Assembly (NCBI GenBank): GCA_001970955.1
Contig: MPUH01000367.1
Location: 1-60,495 of the forward strand
Direction: 5' to 3'
DNA from: Stentor coeruleus
Taxonomy: Eukaryota; Ciliophora; Heterotrichea; Heterotrichida; Stentoridae
DNA: 60,495 bases
The translations under genes and the position numbers were made by a program. Under the pieces are notes generated by a model. It did no database searches, was not told where the DNA came from, and saw nothing but the letters and a program-made list of their open reading frames with translations. Of the stretch, positions 20,786 to 30,075 are shown one piece after another. Position 1 is the stretch's first letter; each line of letters opens with the position of its first letter.

Positions 20786-21862
20786 TTGCTTTTAATAAAT
20801 AATATGGTAAACGAATTATCTCACCACTCCTCTCATAGAAAACTAAAGACGGCACTTTTAATCATATCAGTTATAGGATTATGTGGCCTGATCTACTCTT
20901 ATTTCTTAACATCTTCAGATCTTTCAATTGTTTCTCAACAGGAAATCGACTTATCAGAATTCCAATTATACCTTCATAAATATGGGAAATTTTATTTTAG
21001 TGCTGAAGATTTCAATAGAAAATACAAGGTTTTTAGGGAAAATTTGGCTCATATTAGAGAGCATAATTTGGAAAATGAAGACTGGGTCCTTGGGGTTAAT
21101 ATATTTGCTGACATGACAACTGAAGAATTTAAAGATATGTATTTACCTAAGAAAATACAAATTAGAAATCTGAGTGAAAAGAAAATTGTTCAGTTTGATG
21201 AGGATAATGTACCAAATTATGTTAATTGGGTGACTGCTGGAGCTGTGACCCCTGTTCAGACACAAGGAGACTGTGGAAGTCATTGGGCTTTTTCTGCTAC
21301 TGGGGCTATTGAAGGTATTTGGAATATAACAGGCCATCCTCTAACCCTCTTAAGTGCCCAACAACTAGTTGACTGCTCAGGTTCATTTGGTAATGAAGGT
21401 TGCAATGGTGGGCTTATGGACTTTGCTTTTGAATACGTCATCAATAATACAGGTATCTGCTCAGACAAAACATACCCATATGTAGCTAACAATAGCCCAG
21501 GGTGTAATAAAACCTTAGTCAAAATAATCTCAGCAAAAATCAGTAGTTTTGTTGATGTAACACCAAATAACACTCAAGCTCTTATACAAGCTATAGCCCA
21601 ACAACCAGTATCAATAGCTGTAGAAGCAGATCAGACAATATGGCAATTCTATAAAGGTGGAGTTATAAGCCGTAATTGTGGAGATTTATTAGATCATGGA
21701 GCTCTTGCTGTTGGATATAGTTTAACAAATACCCCTCCTTATTATCTAGTAAAAAACTCTTGGGGTACTGACTGGGGAGAAAATGGATATATTCGTATTG
21801 CTATTGTTGAAGGTGTTGGGGTTTGTGGTATTCAAATTGAGCCTTCATATCCAGTAATTTAG
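20786..21862 (+). CDS. Cathepsin L-like papain-family pseudo-peptidase (catalytic Cys replaced by His)
   Basis: A 358-residue C1A-family protein. Order: signal anchor [19 protein letters not shown] (~23-42), I29 inhibitor prodomain ([20 protein letters not shown] ... [11 protein letters not shown]), then the mature domain from about residue 140 ([20 protein letters not shown]). The family active site QGxCGSCWAF here reads [10 protein letters not shown]: residue 166 (21281-21283) is CAT His, not Cys. The catalytic His (DHGALAVGY, residue 304), Asn (KNSWG, residue 324) and structural GCNGG are kept. Without the nucleophile it should not hydrolyse peptides. The otherwise intact frame suggests a retained non-catalytic role, such as binding or inhibition. 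ATG 20804 is an alternative start. Secretory or lysosome-like targeting is inferred. Confidence 0.92.
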   Translation: MLLINNMVNELSHHSSHRKLKTALLIISVIGLCGLIYSYFLTSSDLSIVSQQEIDLSEFQLYLHKYGKFYFSAEDFNRKYKVFRENLAHIREHNLENEDWVLGVNIFADMTTEEFKDMYLPKKIQIRNLSEKKIVQFDEDNVPNYVNWVTAGAVTPVQTQGDCGSHWAFSATGAIEGIWNITGHPLTLLSAQQLVDCSGSFGNEGCNGGLMDFAFEYVINNTGICSDKTYPYVANNSPGCNKTLVKIISAKISSFVDVTPNNTQALIQAIAQQPVSIAVEADQTIWQFYKGGVISRNCGDLLDHGALAVGYSLTNTPPYYLVKNSWGTDWGENGYIRIAIVEGVGVCGIQIEPSYPVI

Positions 21863-22225
21863 TTTATAAGGTATTTTTATTAAAAACATATGAATTAGTT
21901 TATGATTTTAAATTTTAGGAAGATCAGATAATGAAATTGTTGATTTAATGATATTATAAGGGTTAAAATGTTTATGAAATTTGGGATGATATAATTTAGG
22001 TAAAAATATTGTTGTAGTTTGAAATGAGATTGTTGTAAAAAACGACTTTACTTTTTTAAGAATAAAATTTATATCAAAATTTAAGATTTTAAAAAGTATT
22101 AATAGCTTGAGACTAGAATTTAATAATAAACTAGCAGGGAATTATATGCTAATATTTTATCTTTAAAATCTTCTTATCCATCAACTAATATATAATTACA
22201 ACTTTTGTTTAAAATCATTTAAAAT
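21863..22225. other. Intergenic
   Basis: 363 bp, G/T-rich on the left; no gene or motif recognised. Confidence 0.55.
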
Positions 22226-22888
22226 ATGTCGAAGCCGCTCACAGCCGAGCTTATTATCATGAAAACAAAAGCTGGAAACCTAGAAAATGTTAAAAACCTT
22301 AATCTCTGGGGTAATGAAATTGACGATGTAAGAATTGTCAAAGATATGCCAAATCTTGAAGTCCTCTCTTTAAGTGTCAACAAAATTTCTACTTTAAAGC
22401 CTTTTCAATATTGCAAAAAGTTATCAGAGCTCTATTTGCGTAAAAACCTTGTCCCAGATTTATCTGAGCTTAGATATCTACAAGGATTACCACTTTTAAA
22501 AGTTCTATGGCTTTGGGACAACCCATGTGCTGAAGTGCCAAATTATAGAGAAACTGTTATAGCAGCCTTGCCTAATTTGGTGAAATTAGATAACCAAGCT
22601 GTAACACCTGAAGAAAGGGCAGCTTCTTCAAAATATGAACCTCCAAAAAATCGAGTTAGAGAAATTGAACAGGTTAAAGAACCGGAACCGACAAGGAAAG
22701 AACGTGACCCAAGTCCTATTGTACGTGAAAACCCTAGTAGACATAATAGGCAAAGGAAAGAACCTGTTCAAGATAGTAAAAATGAGAATATTTTATGCGC
22801 AGTTTTAGCTTTGATTAAAGAACTTGATGAAACAAATTTGGAAATTGTTCGCAAGGAAGTTGAAAGAAAAATAGTGGGAGCTAGGTAA
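22226..22888 (+). CDS. CFAP410: CFAP410 (C21orf2) homologue, leucine-rich-repeat ciliary protein
   Basis: A 220-residue protein with N-terminal leucine-rich repeats (~residues 20-130): VKNLNLWGNEIDDVRIVKDM, LEVLSLSVNKISTL, LSELYLRKNLVPDLSELRYL and VLWLWDNPCAEVPNYRETVI, capped by KLDNQAVTPEE. This matches CFAP410 almost block by block. A charged, Pro-containing linker leads to the C-terminal helix NILCAVLALIKELDETNLEI, like the oligomerising CFAP410 C-terminal domain. Known homologues localise to the basal body and base of the cilium and work with NEK1. Length is close to the family norm; no irregularity seen. Confidence 0.93.
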   Translation: MSKPLTAELIIMKTKAGNLENVKNLNLWGNEIDDVRIVKDMPNLEVLSLSVNKISTLKPFQYCKKLSELYLRKNLVPDLSELRYLQGLPLLKVLWLWDNPCAEVPNYRETVIAALPNLVKLDNQAVTPEERAASSKYEPPKNRVREIEQVKEPEPTRKERDPSPIVRENPSRHNRQRKEPVQDSKNENILCAVLALIKELDETNLEIVRKEVERKIVGAR

Positions 22889-23214
22889 AAAGTTATTTAA
22901 GAGATTATTAGAATACTGATTTGATAGTTTTATTTTGAAATAAAAGGTAATCTTGTTGGTTTGAAATAGGGTTTATATTTGAAAAATGAATAATTTTTGC
23001 ACTTTTTCTTTGAAATATGATAAATTATTTCTAATGATATTCAGAGAAGAATTTTATGCTTATTTTTAACTAGACAACGTAGATGATATTTAAACTTGCT
23101 TAGCTGATGATAATATAAAAGGTTTCAGAATAATTCATTTAGAGGACTCTAAATTATAATAATATCTTCTAAAAACTTATATGATTAATTGTCTAATAAA
23201 TTTTTAAAGTTTCT

Positions 23215-23590
23215 AATATTTGGATTATCTTGCATAGGAAAAACTTAAATAATAAGCAGATTCATCAATAATAGATTAATTTCAAATTACTGTCCAAATA
23301 TAGGCGCTGAATATTTTAGTAATGAACTTGAATTACAAGAAAAGTTCGCCTTTATAATTTTTTTGGATACTGCATTATAAGAATTTATTAACGATTTATA
23401 TATAAGAATGCATTAACGATTTAGATATAATAATTATTAAAGAAAACAATATAATCTTTTAGTTTATAGCTGTGAAAGATATAAAAAGCTTAGAAGATCT
23501 TAATACAATTAACAAACAAATCATTTAAAGTAGTAACTAAGACCTGCATATTGTAATTAACACAAAAGAGATTTTATATATGATTTATTT
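23215..23590 (+). pseudogene. Decayed copy of the adjacent Ras-like GTPase
   Basis: Homologous to the intact gene starting at 23600. The first frame reads FGLSCIGKT then TAA exactly where the intact gene has CAA (GKTQ); later comes LDTAL then TAA then EF, placing TAA at the catalytic Gln of the DTAGQE motif. A short internal duplication near 23380-23425 (ATTAACGATTTA repeated) accompanies a frameshift. A second frame then gives DIKSLEDLNTINKQ and HIVINTKEI, matching the ESLESLKTI and YIIFANKKD parts of the intact gene. A tandem duplicate that has died. Confidence 0.75.
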
Positions 23591-23599
23591 TATTAATAA

Positions 23600-24121
23600 A
23601 TGGTTGACAACAGAAGGATTTCATTAAGAATCCCAATTCTTGGATTATCATATGTAGGTAAAACTCAAATAATGAATAGATTCATTTTAAATAATTTTAA
23701 TCCAAGTTATCACGAAACTACAAGAGCTAATTTTTTAACTAAAGAACTTGAATTAGAAAATAAAATAGCTACAATAGAAATTTGGGATACAATAGGACTA
23801 GAACATACTCATAGTTTAGGAAGGTCATTTTTAAGAGGAACTAATGCAATAATTTTAGTTTATAGCTGTGATAGTAACGAAAGCTTAGAATCTCTTAAAA
23901 CTATATTTGAGACAAACAAAAATTATTATCCCTCTGAGCATATTTATATAATATTCGCAAACAAAAAAGATTCAAATAATAGGCAAGTTTCTTATGAGAA
24001 AGGGTTACAATTTGCCACTAATATAAATGCAGGTTTCTTTGAGGTTAGTGCGATGACAGGAGAAAATATTGAAGAAGCATTTAGAAGTATTATTAATAAG
24101 TGTTTAATAAAGTTGAATTAA
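23600..24121 (+). CDS. Ras/Rab-like small GTPase, divergent
   Basis: A 173-residue GTPase. P-loop GLSYVGKTQ (residues ~15-23), switch I Thr region (HETTRANF), G3 motif WDTIGLE instead of WDTAGQE, G4 NKKD and G5 SAMTGE instead of SAK. The catalytic Gln is replaced by Leu, the change that in Ras/Rab blocks GTP hydrolysis. There is no C-terminal Cys, so no prenylation site. The product is therefore predicted to stay GTP-bound and not be lipid-anchored at the C-terminus, but this is inference. Subfamily is uncertain (Rab-like by the WDT motif). A decayed duplicate lies immediately upstream. Confidence 0.9.
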   Translation: MVDNRRISLRIPILGLSYVGKTQIMNRFILNNFNPSYHETTRANFLTKELELENKIATIEIWDTIGLEHTHSLGRSFLRGTNAIILVYSCDSNESLESLKTIFETNKNYYPSEHIYIIFANKKDSNNRQVSYEKGLQFATNINAGFFEVSAMTGENIEEAFRSIINKCLIKLN

Positions 24122-24997
24122 AGATATTTTAAAGCATAAAATTGTTTGCGAAATAATTTACAGGTATTTTGTTTAGATTTTTTGTATATTCAACTTAAGA
24201 TTTTTGAGGAAGTATTTTAATGAATAAAAGCATAATCCTAAAGTTATTGTTTTGAAGTTAGGGCTTGTTGTGGTGTTATAAATTCAAGGAAAATATTTTA
24301 TTCCTTTTTATTGGAGTTTAAAAATTTAATGCGATTTTTTTTAGCATAAAATAATTTTTTTATGAAAATTTATGATTAAACTTATGCTAATATTACCAAA
24401 TACCAATGGGAATGTAAACAGAAATAAGCAGTACAGGATATTTATAATATTAAAAAACCTTAATATTGCTTATATTATATATTATAAAAATATCTCCTTT
24501 AAATAATATTATACCCTTTGCTATAGTAATATTATTGAGATACAATAATTATAAGATGAAATAATTTTTCTTTACCACAAATATATTTACTTTTTGGTTT
24601 TCCTGTATAGCTTGAATAACCCTATAATAAATCCTTCTGATCATATATCAGAGCAAAAGCATAATTTTAAGCTAAAAATTATTGGAAAACATTTTAAAAA
24701 AATGCTAATTTACCTTGTTCCCTATATTTTGATATACAAAGAAGCTATAGCAGACATAGAAAAACCTGTCAAAAGCATAAAATTTTCATAAAAAGCCAAA
24801 AATTAAACTAGAAGAGTTTTCTTTAATAAAACATAAAAACACTCGACCTAAAAATCAAAACGCCTATTCAATTCAAAATACATATCCTTTTTTCAATATA
24901 TGCAAGGATTAAAATAATCACTTAGTAAACTAAAAAAGCACCATAAATCAATCCAATTACACATGATCTCTTATATTTTCTATTACTACTTTAATAA
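24122..24997. other. Intergenic with a possible relic
   Basis: No ATG-started gene. 24540-24791 (+) holds a coding-like frame without an ATG (HISEQKHNFKLKIIGKHFKK ... AIADIEKPVKSIKFS, TAA at 24789), probably a decayed gene end. The last 150 bp are A/C-rich like other upstream flanks. Confidence 0.35.
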
Positions 24998-26545
24998 ATG
25001 GGAATTAAAGATAAGTTTAATTCTTTAAAGCTAGAGTATCAACTACAGATAAGCATAATCATAAGCTCAGCTTTAATCTGTGGGACTTTAATAGTTATCA
25101 CATATTTCCAATTAGATTGGCTGCGTGGAATGATTATAGCTGAGACTGAAAAAACTCTTACCGACAAAATATATTCTAGTATGGAAAATATTGGCTTGGC
25201 TGAATCTCGTCGTATGGAAAACTATATTCAAATATACATGAATTACATAGAAAATCTAAAAACTATAGAAGAAGAAGCCCTAGGTCTTAACGAGATGGGT
25301 GAATATTTCAATAATAATCAAGCCCCAGTTCAGGATAATACATTGGAAGATGATGAAATTTCATATGATAAAGGCACTTTTATGACTAGATTGAGTGGGC
25401 TTAGCGATAAAGGCAAAGATTTAGAGTTAAAACAAGCTGTAATGGACTTAATATTCCCCAAAATGTATAGAGAAAATATGGTTTTTATATATGCTGGCTT
25501 TGAAATTAATGAAATTTCCCATAGGTACCCTGGGATTAAAATAGTTGATAGGACTTATTCCCCAATAACCCGTGAATGGTATTATAAAGCTGATGATAAT
25601 AAAGGAATCCCTGTACTAACTGAACCACATATTGATGAATTTACAAGTGATTGGGTTTTTTCTGTGTCATTATCTTTGGTTGATAACAATAATAAGATTT
25701 TTGGCGCTGTTGGAGTTGATTTACGTATAAAACCATATATTGATATAGTTGATAAATATACAATTTTAGATACTGGGTTTATTATTATCGTTAGTGAAGC
25801 TGGGAATATGTTAAATATCCCTAAACAATGGGATTTTGATAATTCTATGCATATAAAAATATATAATGAAACTGTTGGGATTACAAAAAATATATGGGAA
25901 AGTATTAAAATTATCCCAAATAAAGCTGAATTTGAATTTGAACATGTTTATGATATTACAGTAAATGAAGGAAATGATAATAAAACTACTTATAAAGTTA
26001 TGAAATATGATGTTAAACCTTATAAGGATCAAGATAATATTACACATTTTGTACTTGTATGTATGAATAAGACAGAATTGTTGGATAAGGTGAATTATGT
26101 TAGAGGGAAATTTTATGAAACTTATGTTGTGATATTTTTTGTTGTTTTAGCTTTTGCGTTGGTTGTGTTTATTATAATTGCATTGCTATTGAGAACAAAT
26201 GGGAGGAAGATTGGAAAACAATTTAGTAAGATTGAAAAAGTGTTTTTGTCGATTGTAAGTAGAGGCCTTCTTCCAGATCTTACTAGTAATGTGAGCTTTG
26301 TGAAGCTAAAAAATTACGACAAAGGTATTGAATCACTTGTTAGTGCTTGTGAAGAAAAGGTAAAGATAATAAATCTTAGAGAAGACAATTTTACGTATTT
26401 TGATTGGAAAGGGTGTAGGCCAAGTGATACTTTATTATATGCTAGTTGGGCTGATAGTTTATATCCTTTTAACATATTTGGAGAAAGAGATGCTTCATGG
26501 AAATTCTTATTGACTAAACTTAGCTCATTTGATCAGCCAGTTTAA
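24998..26545 (+). CDS. Cache-domain transmembrane protein
   Basis: A 515-residue membrane protein. A first transmembrane helix (IIISSALICGTLIVITYF, ~20-37) is followed by a ~330-residue extracellular region. The second half of that region looks like a dCache sensor: YSPITREWYYKADDNKGIPV, SDWVFSVSLSLVDNNNKIFG, AVGVDLRIKPYIDIV. A second helix (VVIFFVVLAFALVVFIIIAL, ~375-395) leads to a ~120-residue cytoplasmic tail with no kinase or cyclase domain. Cache domains bind small ligands in bacterial chemoreceptors and in eukaryotic calcium-channel alpha2-delta subunits. A chemosensory receptor or channel-associated role is possible; the output is unknown. Confidence 0.8.
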   Translation: MGIKDKFNSLKLEYQLQISIIISSALICGTLIVITYFQLDWLRGMIIAETEKTLTDKIYSSMENIGLAESRRMENYIQIYMNYIENLKTIEEEALGLNEMGEYFNNNQAPVQDNTLEDDEISYDKGTFMTRLSGLSDKGKDLELKQAVMDLIFPKMYRENMVFIYAGFEINEISHRYPGIKIVDRTYSPITREWYYKADDNKGIPVLTEPHIDEFTSDWVFSVSLSLVDNNNKIFGAVGVDLRIKPYIDIVDKYTILDTGFIIIVSEAGNMLNIPKQWDFDNSMHIKIYNETVGITKNIWESIKIIPNKAEFEFEHVYDITVNEGNDNKTTYKVMKYDVKPYKDQDNITHFVLVCMNKTELLDKVNYVRGKFYETYVVIFFVVLAFALVVFIIIALLLRTNGRKIGKQFSKIEKVFLSIVSRGLLPDLTSNVSFVKLKNYDKGIESLVSACEEKVKIINLREDNFTYFDWKGCRPSDTLLYASWADSLYPFNIFGERDASWKFLLTKLSSFDQPV

Positions 26546-26659
26546 TATTTTTGCAATATCCTATGACGATGATTAGCTTATGGAATAAAATAGTAAAAAT
26601 CATTATTTTTAATAATTCATTAGTCTATGTTTTTTAGACTGAATTTTATTAAACTAGAG

Positions 26660-27252
26660 TAATAGTTTTTATATTAGAAAACCCTCTTAGAAACAACGGA
26701 CTAGAAATCAATAGAGACAGCGATAAAATCACACATTCGCTCATATTGGAAAATAATCAGAGAGAGACCCCAAATATCAGCCAGAATCAATGCGAGGATG
26801 GTTCCTTGAGCAAAATGGGCTTCCAGGGCTGGAAACACACTGCCAAACAGTAGTATCCATTCACTACATCAAACCAGAAAGCCACTCATAATACTTCTAG
26901 AACTAAATGTCCAGTTTGCTATGAACATCATAAGAACTTCAAGACATGCCTAAAAACTAAATGTCCAGTTTGCTATGAACATCATAAGAACTTCAAGACA
27001 TGCCTAAAGCAAGTTGGATTCTTCAAGAAAAACAAGGTGAACACAAGACTTGCCTCCATCATTTTGACACTAAAGAAAAGAAACAGTAAAGACCTCCTGA
27101 ATCAAATAAAGAGTCATATAACCAGCGACAACGAGTGATTAAATATACTGAGTCTGCCTAAAGAAAGAGATTGTAGACAAACAAACCCCGATCGGACAAG
27201 GTTTAAACTATGCCACCTTAATTACCACCTACTTTAACTTTAAACTTTTTAT
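26660..27252 (+). pseudogene. Dispersed repeat, copy B (decayed coding element)
   Basis: One frame reads from about 26673 (ILENPLRNNGLEINRDSDKI ... QCEDGSLSKMGFQGWKHTAK) through TAG, then TSRTKCPVCYEHHKNFKTCL and QVGFFKKNKVNTRLASIILT to SDNE and TGA. Copy A at the window start has TGG at that TGA. A one-base deletion follows relative to copy A. A 54-bp in-frame tandem duplication (26901-26954, 26955-27008) repeats the Cys/His motif TKCPVCYEHHKNFKTCLK. The Cys pattern could be a zinc finger. Family unrecognised; a mobile element is likely given the dispersed copies. Confidence 0.6.
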
Positions 27253-27295
27253 ATTAAAACCAACAAAATATAAAAACCTCTAATACATATATTTA

Positions 27296-30013
27296 ATGGA
27301 ACAAGAAGTTTATCTAATCAAAAACATATCAGATTTCTTGTACCCTTACAAACAGACACCAAAGAACTCTGTCCAGAAAAACTTAAAAAAATTCTACTTG
27401 CGAGAGTTGTATAAAAGGCGACCTGATAGAGTAGAAGAAAATGAATTTACTACAAAACTCTTAGAATGGCTACAAGGACTAGATTACAATACTAAAATCC
27501 AAGTTCTCACACATAAAAACCAATTCATAGCAAGTTTATTACAAGAGATGCATTTTGTAAAACTCCGAAGTGGTCAGAAGGTATTTAAAATTCTTACACT
27601 TAAAGATAAAATTCAACAAGACTTTTCATTGTCAGGATTGTTTGCCCAAAGAAGTAAAAACATGAGAGAACTTACTCATGAAAGCAATAACAAAGAAAAA
27701 GAGTTTGAAAGTTTGCTTAGGTTCNAAGAGATGCATTTTGTAAAACTCCGAAGTGGTCAGAAGGTATTTAAAATTCTTACACTTAAAGACAAAATTCAAC
27801 AAGACTTTTCATTGTCAGGACTGTTTGCCCAAAGAAGTAAAAACATGAGAGAACTTACTCATGAAAGCAATAACAAAGAAAAAGAGTTTGAAAGTTTGCT
27901 TAGGTTCTGTGATAAAGATAGTTATTGTGACTGTATAAGTTTAGATACAAGTGTTTCTATAGAAGAATTCTTATTTCGAATTAAGCAAATTACGGAAAAC
28001 AAAGCTTTTATGGTACCTTGTAGGGTATCTTGGGATAGTATAAGTAATATGTGGAGTTGGGACTATCCTTCTTGGCTTAATCAGGATTGCTATTTTAGTA
28101 TGGCAGGATTTGCTTGTGCAAGTTTTGAAAGAGCTATTTGGATACAATTCTGGAGTATGCATAATTTTGATCCTAGGGTACCTCAGGAGATCATGGTTTA
28201 TAAGAAGGATTATGAAAAATTAGAGTATTCAATTAGCGAGATAATATGTTTTGTTGAGGGGTTAGAGGAAAATCAGAGGAAAAGTATTGTTGGGGATGTA
28301 GGCAAACATATTGAGATATGTAGGAATGCTAAGATTCAGATTAAAACTGCTAGAAACCCTAATCAAAAAATCTTATTTGAAAACGAAACTCTACCAAAGT
28401 TTCCAGACGAGTCATTTTGTTTTAAAAACATAGAATCCGCATCAGCCCTCCTCTCTAGTGGCGATATTAAAAAACTCATAGAAAGCCTTTATTTCTCATC
28501 TTTAGACAAACTTTCAACCTTAACAAATTTAGTTTACCGAAAAATCCTAATCAACATCCTCACAGCCTTGGCCGCACAACAAGCAGAAAACCTAATAAAA
28601 AACGAAAAAATCGATAAACCCCAGCATCCAATCAAGAAGAAAAACAAAAAAAAATACAAAAAAAAAGATAAGAAAATGCCACCAAATGAAGACTTTTACA
28701 AAGAAATCGCCAGTGATTTGTTATATAAAGTTATTGGGGAACTTGAAGAAAAGCCTGAGTTTCAAATAGATCAAAGTTTTGATACTGGGAAAACCGAGCC
28801 AATTTCTATGATAAAACCTGGGAATTTATCGATAAAAACATGTAAAGTGAATGATAACAAGATGCAAAACAAGCAGAAAGGAGGAAACACACGTAATGGT
28901 GGGTATACAAACGGGCAAAAAAAACAGTATTATAGGAAAGATTATTATAAAAAGCAAACTAAAAGACCTCATTCATCAAATACAACAAAAAAACCTCTTG
29001 ATTCTGATCAATCAACACCTTTATGTAGTACTGCAAAGACTTCACATGAAGCTACTCCAACAAAACCAGAAGGAAATAGACGTAAATTTCAATGGTGGAA
29101 TGTCCCAGAAAATAAATCTACAACACCATTAGATAATGATGATTTTCCCCCACTTAATACTTGTCAAGATACAGGAATTCTTTTCACATCCCTCCATCAT
29201 GAAATCATACGTTTTACAGTCAACATGACAAAAAAAGTTCAAGAAAAATACAACTTTTTTCTCCCTACCTTCAATGAAATTATTAATATCATCAAGCAAA
29301 TCCATCCAGATGTTTCCTTAGCAATCTATGGTTCTTATGGTACAAACCTAGCCTTAGATACAAGTGATATTGATGTAGTTTTAAACCTAAACATCTTACC
29401 AAGTCGTAGAGAAATCCAAGATTTTTGTCAACATCTTCAAGAAGGTTTCCAATCTTTAAATAAAATCCTTAATATTCAAGCAATAACCACAGCAAGAATC
29501 CCAGTAGTAAAACTTCAAACTGAAGATTATAATCTTGATATAACTTATGAAGATGAAAAAATGTCTCATCAAGGAATTTATGCTTTGAATCTTACAAGAA
29601 ATTTTATATATGCATGCCCATTATTGAGAGAAATAATACTTGTTGCTAAAAAACTTTTATATATAAATCAATTGAGCTCAAGTTATCATGGAGGATTGAA
29701 TTCATATGGACTTTTCTTATGGATTATATCTTTTTTCAATAGTCTTAAATGTAGGGAGCAGGATTTAGGCAAGCTTTTAATGATGCTTTTAGATTATTAT
29801 GGCAACCATTTCAATCCGGTAAACACAGGGATTAGTATTGTTAATGGAGGCTCGACTTACCCTTTGGTTTATTGCTGCTATGAAAATGCTGTGACAATTG
29901 ACCCACTGACCAGGGAGAATATTACAGGAAACCTTTACAGGATAAAAGAAATACAAAAACTCTTCTCTGATACACATGCAAATGGGCTTAATAAGAAATT
30001 CTGGAAAACTTGA
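27296..30013 (+). CDS. Non-canonical poly(A) polymerase / terminal nucleotidyltransferase (TRF4/PAPD5 type)
   Basis: Translated length is 905 residues, but 61 codons come from the overlap duplicated around N 27725, so the real protein is about 844. The N-terminal ~480 residues are unrecognised. A Lys-rich segment (HPIKKKNKKKYKKKDKKM, a likely nuclear signal) precedes the catalytic domain: GSYGTNLALDTSDIDVVLNL (~residues 678-697) with the two metal-binding Asp, and the third Asp in YNLDITYEDE (~745). The PAP-associated central domain follows: GGLNSYGLFLWIISFF, LLDYYGNHFNPVNTGISI and IDPLTRENITGNLYRIKEI. TRF4-type enzymes add A or U tails to RNAs for surveillance. TGA is the stop. The kinesin gene begins 62 bp downstream. 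Confidence 0.9.
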   Translation: MEQEVYLIKNISDFLYPYKQTPKNSVQKNLKKFYLRELYKRRPDRVEENEFTTKLLEWLQGLDYNTKIQVLTHKNQFIASLLQEMHFVKLRSGQKVFKILTLKDKIQQDFSLSGLFAQRSKNMRELTHESNNKEKEFESLLRFXEMHFVKLRSGQKVFKILTLKDKIQQDFSLSGLFAQRSKNMRELTHESNNKEKEFESLLRFCDKDSYCDCISLDTSVSIEEFLFRIKQITENKAFMVPCRVSWDSISNMWSWDYPSWLNQDCYFSMAGFACASFERAIWIQFWSMHNFDPRVPQEIMVYKKDYEKLEYSISEIICFVEGLEENQRKSIVGDVGKHIEICRNAKIQIKTARNPNQKILFENETLPKFPDESFCFKNIESASALLSSGDIKKLIESLYFSSLDKLSTLTNLVYRKILINILTALAAQQAENLIKNEKIDKPQHPIKKKNKKKYKKKDKKMPPNEDFYKEIASDLLYKVIGELEEKPEFQIDQSFDTGKTEPISMIKPGNLSIKTCKVNDNKMQNKQKGGNTRNGGYTNGQKKQYYRKDYYKKQTKRPHSSNTTKKPLDSDQSTPLCSTAKTSHEATPTKPEGNRRKFQWWNVPENKSTTPLDNDDFPPLNTCQDTGILFTSLHHEIIRFTVNMTKKVQEKYNFFLPTFNEIINIIKQIHPDVSLAIYGSYGTNLALDTSDIDVVLNLNILPSRREIQDFCQHLQEGFQSLNKILNIQAITTARIPVVKLQTEDYNLDITYEDEKMSHQGIYALNLTRNFIYACPLLREIILVAKKLLYINQLSSSYHGGLNSYGLFLWIISFFNSLKCREQDLGKLLMMLLDYYGNHFNPVNTGISIVNGGSTYPLVYCCYENAVTIDPLTRENITGNLYRIKEIQKLFSDTHANGLNKKFWKT
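27543..27907. repeat. Unmerged contig overlap at N 27725
   Basis: About 182 bp repeat on both sides of a single N with two T/C differences. Because 183 bp is a multiple of three, the join hides inside the nucleotidyltransferase frame and adds 61 false codons. Confidence 0.92.
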
Positions 30014-30075
30014 TCGGCCTTTAAACAAAAATCTTAAAAAGTATCCCTAGATGATTAGATTAAATTATTATAATA

